Assembly: GCA_947495035.1 (NCBI GenBank)
Contig: CANLXI010000007.1
Location: 1-64,000, forward strand
Direction: 5' to 3'
Source: an uncultured Granulosicoccus sp.
Lineage (GTDB): Bacteria > Pseudomonadota > Gammaproteobacteria > Granulosicoccales > Granulosicoccaceae
DNA length: 64,000 nt
Made by a program: the position numbers and the translations under genes. The notes beneath the pieces were generated by a model that saw nothing but the letters and a program-made list of their open reading frames with translations, ran no database searches and was not told the DNA's origin. Below, one piece after another: positions 60,488 to 64,000 of this stretch (its first letter is position 1; each line of letters opens with the position of its first letter).

Positions 60488-63271
60488 TCACGCCACGCGG
60501 CGAGAGCTGAAACACTGCACCAGGGTGTCCTCGACACTGGCAGGTTTGCCTATGTGATACCCCTGCGCATAGTCGATTCCGATGTCGGTCAATTCGTCGA
60601 GTATTTCCTGATTCTCCACATATTCGGCAACGGTCTTCACGGCCATGGTCGTGCTCAGCTGGTGTATGGCAAGAACCATGTGTCTGTCAAAGCGATTGCT
60701 TGCGATATCCTGAACGAACTGCCCGTCGATCTTGATGATATCGATCGGCATGTTCTTGAGATAGGCAAAGGAGCTCAGCCCCGAGCCGAAGTCATCGAGT
60801 GCGATCAGGCTGCCGTTGTCACGAATGCTGTGGAACAGATCGACTGCCACCGAGAAGTTGGCAATGGCAGCAGTTTCGGTCAGCTCGAACCAGACCTTCT
60901 CGGGGTTTGGCTTGTATTGATCGAATTGCTCACGGATATAGTCGGCCAGTGTCGGATCGGCGACGGACTGCCCCGAGAGGTTGATCGAATAGCTGCAATG
61001 ACCGGCGGGACCGCCATCGAGCTCTGCAATGGTACGCAGCGCGGTCCGTATGACCCAGCGATCGATCTGCCGCATCAGATCGTAGCGCTCCGCGGCCCGG
61101 ATGAACTGCCAGGGGGTGAATTCCATGCCTTCCGAGTCTCGCAGACGCAACAGGAACTCGAAGTGCTCGATCGATTCCGGCGGCACTCCTGCCGTTTCGC
61201 CTTCATTCTTGCTCAGTCTGGCAATCGGCTGCATGTACAGCAGGAATTCATCGTTCTGCAAGGCGTTCTGCAGCCGTGGAAGCCAGCTGAGTTCTTCTGA
61301 TCGTTGCGCCAGGGCATGATTGTCGGCGGAGTATACGAGCAGATTGTTGCGCCCGGCATCCTTGGCGGCGTAGCAGGCGATGTCGGCTGCAGTCATGACG
61401 TCATTCAGATTGTTGCAGTTCTGGTCGAGATGGACGACGCCGATGGATGCGCGTACTGCGAATGCCTTGTCTTCATGGTGGAATATGAATCCCTGAAACA
61501 GCTTGTACAGGCGCTCTGATATGGCTTGCGTGTGTTCGGCCGTGACATTGGTCAGCAGCAATGCAAATTCATCACCGCCCAGGCGGGACAGGGTGTCCTG
61601 TTCGCGAACGATCGATGACAGACGAGTGGTCAGCTCCTTGAGCAGACGGTCTCCGGCACGATGCCCACAGGTATCGTTGATCGTCTTGAACTGATCAAGA
61701 TCCAGATAGAACAGGGCGTGTTGATTGTCGCTGAAGGCCATTTCATCGAGCAGACCTGCCAGTGCCTGCTCGAAATGATGTCGGTTGTAGCATCCCGTCA
61801 GGGAGTCATGGTTGGCCTGATAGGCCAGCTTTCTGGTCAGGCGCCGTTCATGACTGACATTGCGCATGACCAGGACATGGCCGGTGATTGTATTTTCCTG
61901 GTTGTGCAGGCTTGTCAGCGTCAGCTTCAGGATGAGATCCGAATGCAGGTTGGCAATGGGGATGACATCGAATTCACCCTTGCTGCCATGGGAGAGATGC
62001 TGCAATGCCGTTGGCAGGTCAAGGAGGGTGTCCGGCTCTTCCAGCAGTCGGAATTCGATCACTTCGCTGAAATGCCGGCCCAGTGTGTCATCGGGTCTTG
62101 CCTTGAACAGTATGACCGCCGCCGGGTTGATGTGCGAGATGCGCAGGTCGGTATCCAGCGTCAGGATGGCATCCTGCATGGCATTGAGTGTTCGCTCTGC
62201 CATTTCCCGAGCGTCGTACAATGCCTCTCGGCTGCGATTCTGTTCCTGTTCGCTTTGCCGCTTCGTCGATTGATGGGACAGGAACTGCAACAGCAGCAGC
62301 AGGAATGCCACCATGCAGCTGGCTGCGACGAGCAGAGCCGTACCGGTGAAGCCGACTTCCTTTTCGAATCGAATGCTCAGCCTGCCCGAATCGCTTGTCC
62401 ATACCTCGGTGAGCTGCTGACTCGGATACAGGAAACGCAGATACAGATTCTCGTTGTAGCGAGGTTCCTGACTGTACAGCGCCGTGACGGTATCACCATG
62501 CTCGACCCTGACCTTGATGTCGAAATCGCTCAAGCGGGCGGCAAGCCCGCTCAGCAGCCTGGTGACATCAATGGACATCCAGAAGCCACCAGCCGACTGT
62601 TGCCAGCGTGTCGCATCGGTCCCCGGTGTCTGCTGACCGCGATACACGGGTCTGAACTGAACCAGATGGCCGCCAAAGGGCCATGATTCGGGAAAACTCG
62701 TCACCAGGGTGCCGTTGGTTCTGGCGATGTTGTCCAGCATCTGCTCCAGTCCGTCAAGCGATCCCAGGTTGGTACCGATCAGTCGCGCATTGGTCGGCAG
62801 CAGTGGTTCGAGGACGCTGATGGGATAGGACCATTCCACGGCTGGCAGGCTGCTCACATTGCCGTGCTCGTCGATGCCCTTGATTCTGTAATCCAGCAGG
62901 CCGGATTCGCTCATGTGCGCCTCGAAGCTCCTGCGCTCAGCCTGGCTCACGTGCTCGTAGCGACCTATGCTGGTGATGTAGTCGGCGTGCTCGAGAATCT
63001 GGTTCGAGTACAGCAGCAGTGATGAGTGCTGCGGCGCAGGAGCCGATTGGTGCAGGCCGACCAGCGATGCCATCAATGCACGGATGCCGCCGATCTGCTC
63101 GCTGATGTCCGTAACGGCCAGTCTCATGCGTTCGGTGTTCAGTCGATCATGATGCCAGCTGTTGAGCGAATAGGTGATGACCAGCAGGGAACAGGTCAGC
63201 GCTATGCACAGCAAGGCAGTGCGGGCACGGTAGGGTGTCATCGTCCGGTGCAGGGAACCGATCACCCTCAT
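60488..63271 (-). CDS. CHASE-PAS-GGDEF-EAL membrane protein
   Basis: A 927-residue c-di-GMP enzyme. A transmembrane helix lies near residues 12-32, and a CHASE sensory domain at about 57-225 (ITSIGRYEHVSQAERRSFEA, AVEWSYPISVLEP). A second helix (about 303-330), a PAS domain (347-463), an intact GGDEF domain (LGGDEFALLL at about 567) and an EAL domain (670-913) follow. The EAL core reads EFLLRLR instead of EALLR, while INLSG, FELTET, ALDDFGSGLSS, IKIDG and YAQGYH are present. Both cyclase and phosphodiesterase activities are possible. ATG 63271 overlaps the stop of the upstream binding-protein gene (ATGA). Confidence 0.92.
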   Translation of the reverse strand: MRVIGSLHRTMTPYRARTALLCIALTCSLLVITYSLNSWHHDRLNTERMRLAVTDISEQIGGIRALMASLVGLHQSAPAPQHSSLLLYSNQILEHADYITSIGRYEHVSQAERRSFEAHMSESGLLDYRIKGIDEHGNVSSLPAVEWSYPISVLEPLLPTNARLIGTNLGSLDGLEQMLDNIARTNGTLVTSFPESWPFGGHLVQFRPVYRGQQTPGTDATRWQQSAGGFWMSIDVTRLLSGLAARLSDFDIKVRVEHGDTVTALYSQEPRYNENLYLRFLYPSQQLTEVWTSDSGRLSIRFEKEVGFTGTALLVAASCMVAFLLLLLQFLSHQSTKRQSEQEQNRSREALYDAREMAERTLNAMQDAILTLDTDLRISHINPAAVILFKARPDDTLGRHFSEVIEFRLLEEPDTLLDLPTALQHLSHGSKGEFDVIPIANLHSDLILKLTLTSLHNQENTITGHVLVMRNVSHERRLTRKLAYQANHDSLTGCYNRHHFEQALAGLLDEMAFSDNQHALFYLDLDQFKTINDTCGHRAGDRLLKELTTRLSSIVREQDTLSRLGGDEFALLLTNVTAEHTQAISERLYKLFQGFIFHHEDKAFAVRASIGVVHLDQNCNNLNDVMTAADIACYAAKDAGRNNLLVYSADNHALAQRSEELSWLPRLQNALQNDEFLLYMQPIARLSKNEGETAGVPPESIEHFEFLLRLRDSEGMEFTPWQFIRAAERYDLMRQIDRWVIRTALRTIAELDGGPAGHCSYSINLSGQSVADPTLADYIREQFDQYKPNPEKVWFELTETAAIANFSVAVDLFHSIRDNGSLIALDDFGSGLSSFAYLKNMPIDIIKIDGQFVQDIASNRFDRHMVLAIHQLSTTMAVKTVAEYVENQEILDELTDIGIDYAQGYHIGKPASVEDTLVQCFSSRRVA

Positions 63272-64000
63272 TGGTACTTCTTGGCTCGATTGGTGATATG
63301 CGGGCTGAGCCGCAGACCACTGCGTTCGGCCAGATCGACATTCAGCCAGGTTTCGAACTTGCGGTTGGTCACCACCGGAATATCGCTGGGCGGCAAGCCG
63401 TCCAGAATGGCTATTGCTGCAAGTGCGGCCCATTCCCCCTGTTCCTCGGCCAGACGAGTGTAGCCAAGCACCGCATAGTCCATCATCCAGTCGTTGTAGG
63501 TAACGCTCAGCGTTCGTGTATGCAGCAGGGCATGGCGTCGAGCAACGTCATGATCGAAATCGCGTACATTGGCGTTGTTGCCGATGATCAGCAGGTCATG
63601 GTTCTGTGCCAGGCGAAAGCCGCTCAACCAGGCATCGAAGTCATCGACCAGGATACTGTCTACCCCGGTGCCGAGCAGATTGGCAATCAGATCGATGCGC
63701 GCCAGCATCTTCAGGTCGGCGGGGGAGTCGCTGCCCAGATACAGGATGCGAGCTGCGCCCGGTTGCTTTCGCAGAGTCAGGATACGGTGGTCGGGACTGC
63801 TCTGGACCGCTGTCAGTGTGTTGATCAGCATATGTCGCAGTGGTGCCACTTCCACCATGCCTGTGACATTGCTGCTTGGCAGGCCATATTCCTGGACTGA
63901 CCAGTTGATGCCGGAGAACACCACGGGAGTCTTGCCGCCCAGCAGATATGGCACGATCAGGTACTCGGCCGCATTGTCGTCCGAGGTGATGATGATATCC
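63268..64000 (-). CDS. ABC-type periplasmic binding protein (ABC_sub_bind family), 5' end cut by window edge
   Basis: The C-terminal 244 or so residues of a protein that continues beyond the right edge. The window-edge segment encodes DIIITSDDNAAEYLIVPYLL, followed by GGKTPVVFSGINWS, typical of the ABC_sub_bind (YtqA/LivK-fold) family in which a ligand sits between two lobes. LLTGVDSILV-like and NDWMMDYAVLGY segments follow. No ABC permease is near. Its stop overlaps the start of the CHASE protein gene, so it probably acts as its extracellular sensing partner. The signal peptide and true start are outside the window. Confidence 0.8.
   Translation of the reverse strand, partial: DIIITSDDNAAEYLIVPYLLGGKTPVVFSGINWSVQEYGLPSSNVTGMVEVAPLRHMLINTLTAVQSSPDHRILTLRKQPGAARILYLGSDSPADLKMLARIDLIANLLGTGVDSILVDDFDAWLSGFRLAQNHDLLIIGNNANVRDFDHDVARRHALLHTRTLSVTYNDWMMDYAVLGYTRLAEEQGEWAALAAIAILDGLPPSDIPVVTNRKFETWLNVDLAERSGLRLSPHITNRAKKYQ

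Overview
The window reads as one continuous piece of chromosome from a fairly GC-rich gammaproteobacterium with a heterotrophic, probably marine-type lifestyle. RapA, an ExoIII-type XthA, a FadIJ-type beta-oxidation pair and Bat/MoxR genes of gammaproteobacterial layout point that way. Many 4-bp start/stop overlaps show compact operons. The genus cannot be fixed from this sequence; a Granulosicoccus-like or Chromatiales-like lineage is only a guess. I saw no rRNA or tRNA genes, phage, integrase or CRISPR array.

Left part (0-15 kb): a tandem repeat at the left edge, MscS-type channel, BrkB/YihY-type membrane protein, a glycine-zipper stress protein and a FrnE-like DsbA oxidoreductase. Next come a complete nucleoside-type (BmpA/Nup family) ABC importer, a DMT exporter, an unusual membrane P-loop ATPase ending in a SPOR-like domain, xthA and rapA. 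A cold-shock gene with a long leader follows.

Middle (15-32 kb): a coupled formyltransferase/NodB-deacetylase pair. Divergent to it is a fusion of acetate kinase with a PduL-type phosphotransacylase, overlapping a photolyase gene, followed by a DUF1223 secreted protein. Then comes a nine-gene overlapping run: beta-barrel protein, Ig-like lipoprotein, MoxR, DUF58, DUF4381, BatA, BatB, BatC-like TPR and BatD. An Omp85-type outer-membrane protein follows.

Fatty-acid and acyl-CoA region (32-44.5 kb): fadJ-fadI, a SIMPL-domain protein, a yeast-type cytosine deaminase, etfBA, a helical repeat protein, an acyl-CoA dehydrogenase, a 3-hydroxyisobutyryl-CoA hydrolase-like enzyme with a DUF952 protein, and an enoyl-CoA hydratase.

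Right part (44.5-64 kb): a periplasmic cupredoxin-like protein coupled to a GGDEF/EAL protein, and a dense patch of tandem repeats before a DMT exporter. Then comes a divergent catabolic locus. On the minus strand are a ROK regulator and a large PIG-L deacetylase. On the plus strand are a CUT1 sugar-type ABC importer, an argininosuccinate-lyase-family enzyme, a PfkB kinase and a DadA-like FAD oxidase. This locus looks like a self-contained uptake and degradation pathway for an unidentified N-substituted compound, and it is the best candidate here for an undescribed system. The window ends with a CHASE-PAS-GGDEF-EAL protein coupled to an ABC-type periplasmic binding protein cut by the right edge.

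Short tandem arrays and perfect U-tract-free hairpins sit repeatedly at gene 3' ends, often abutting stop codons between convergent genes.
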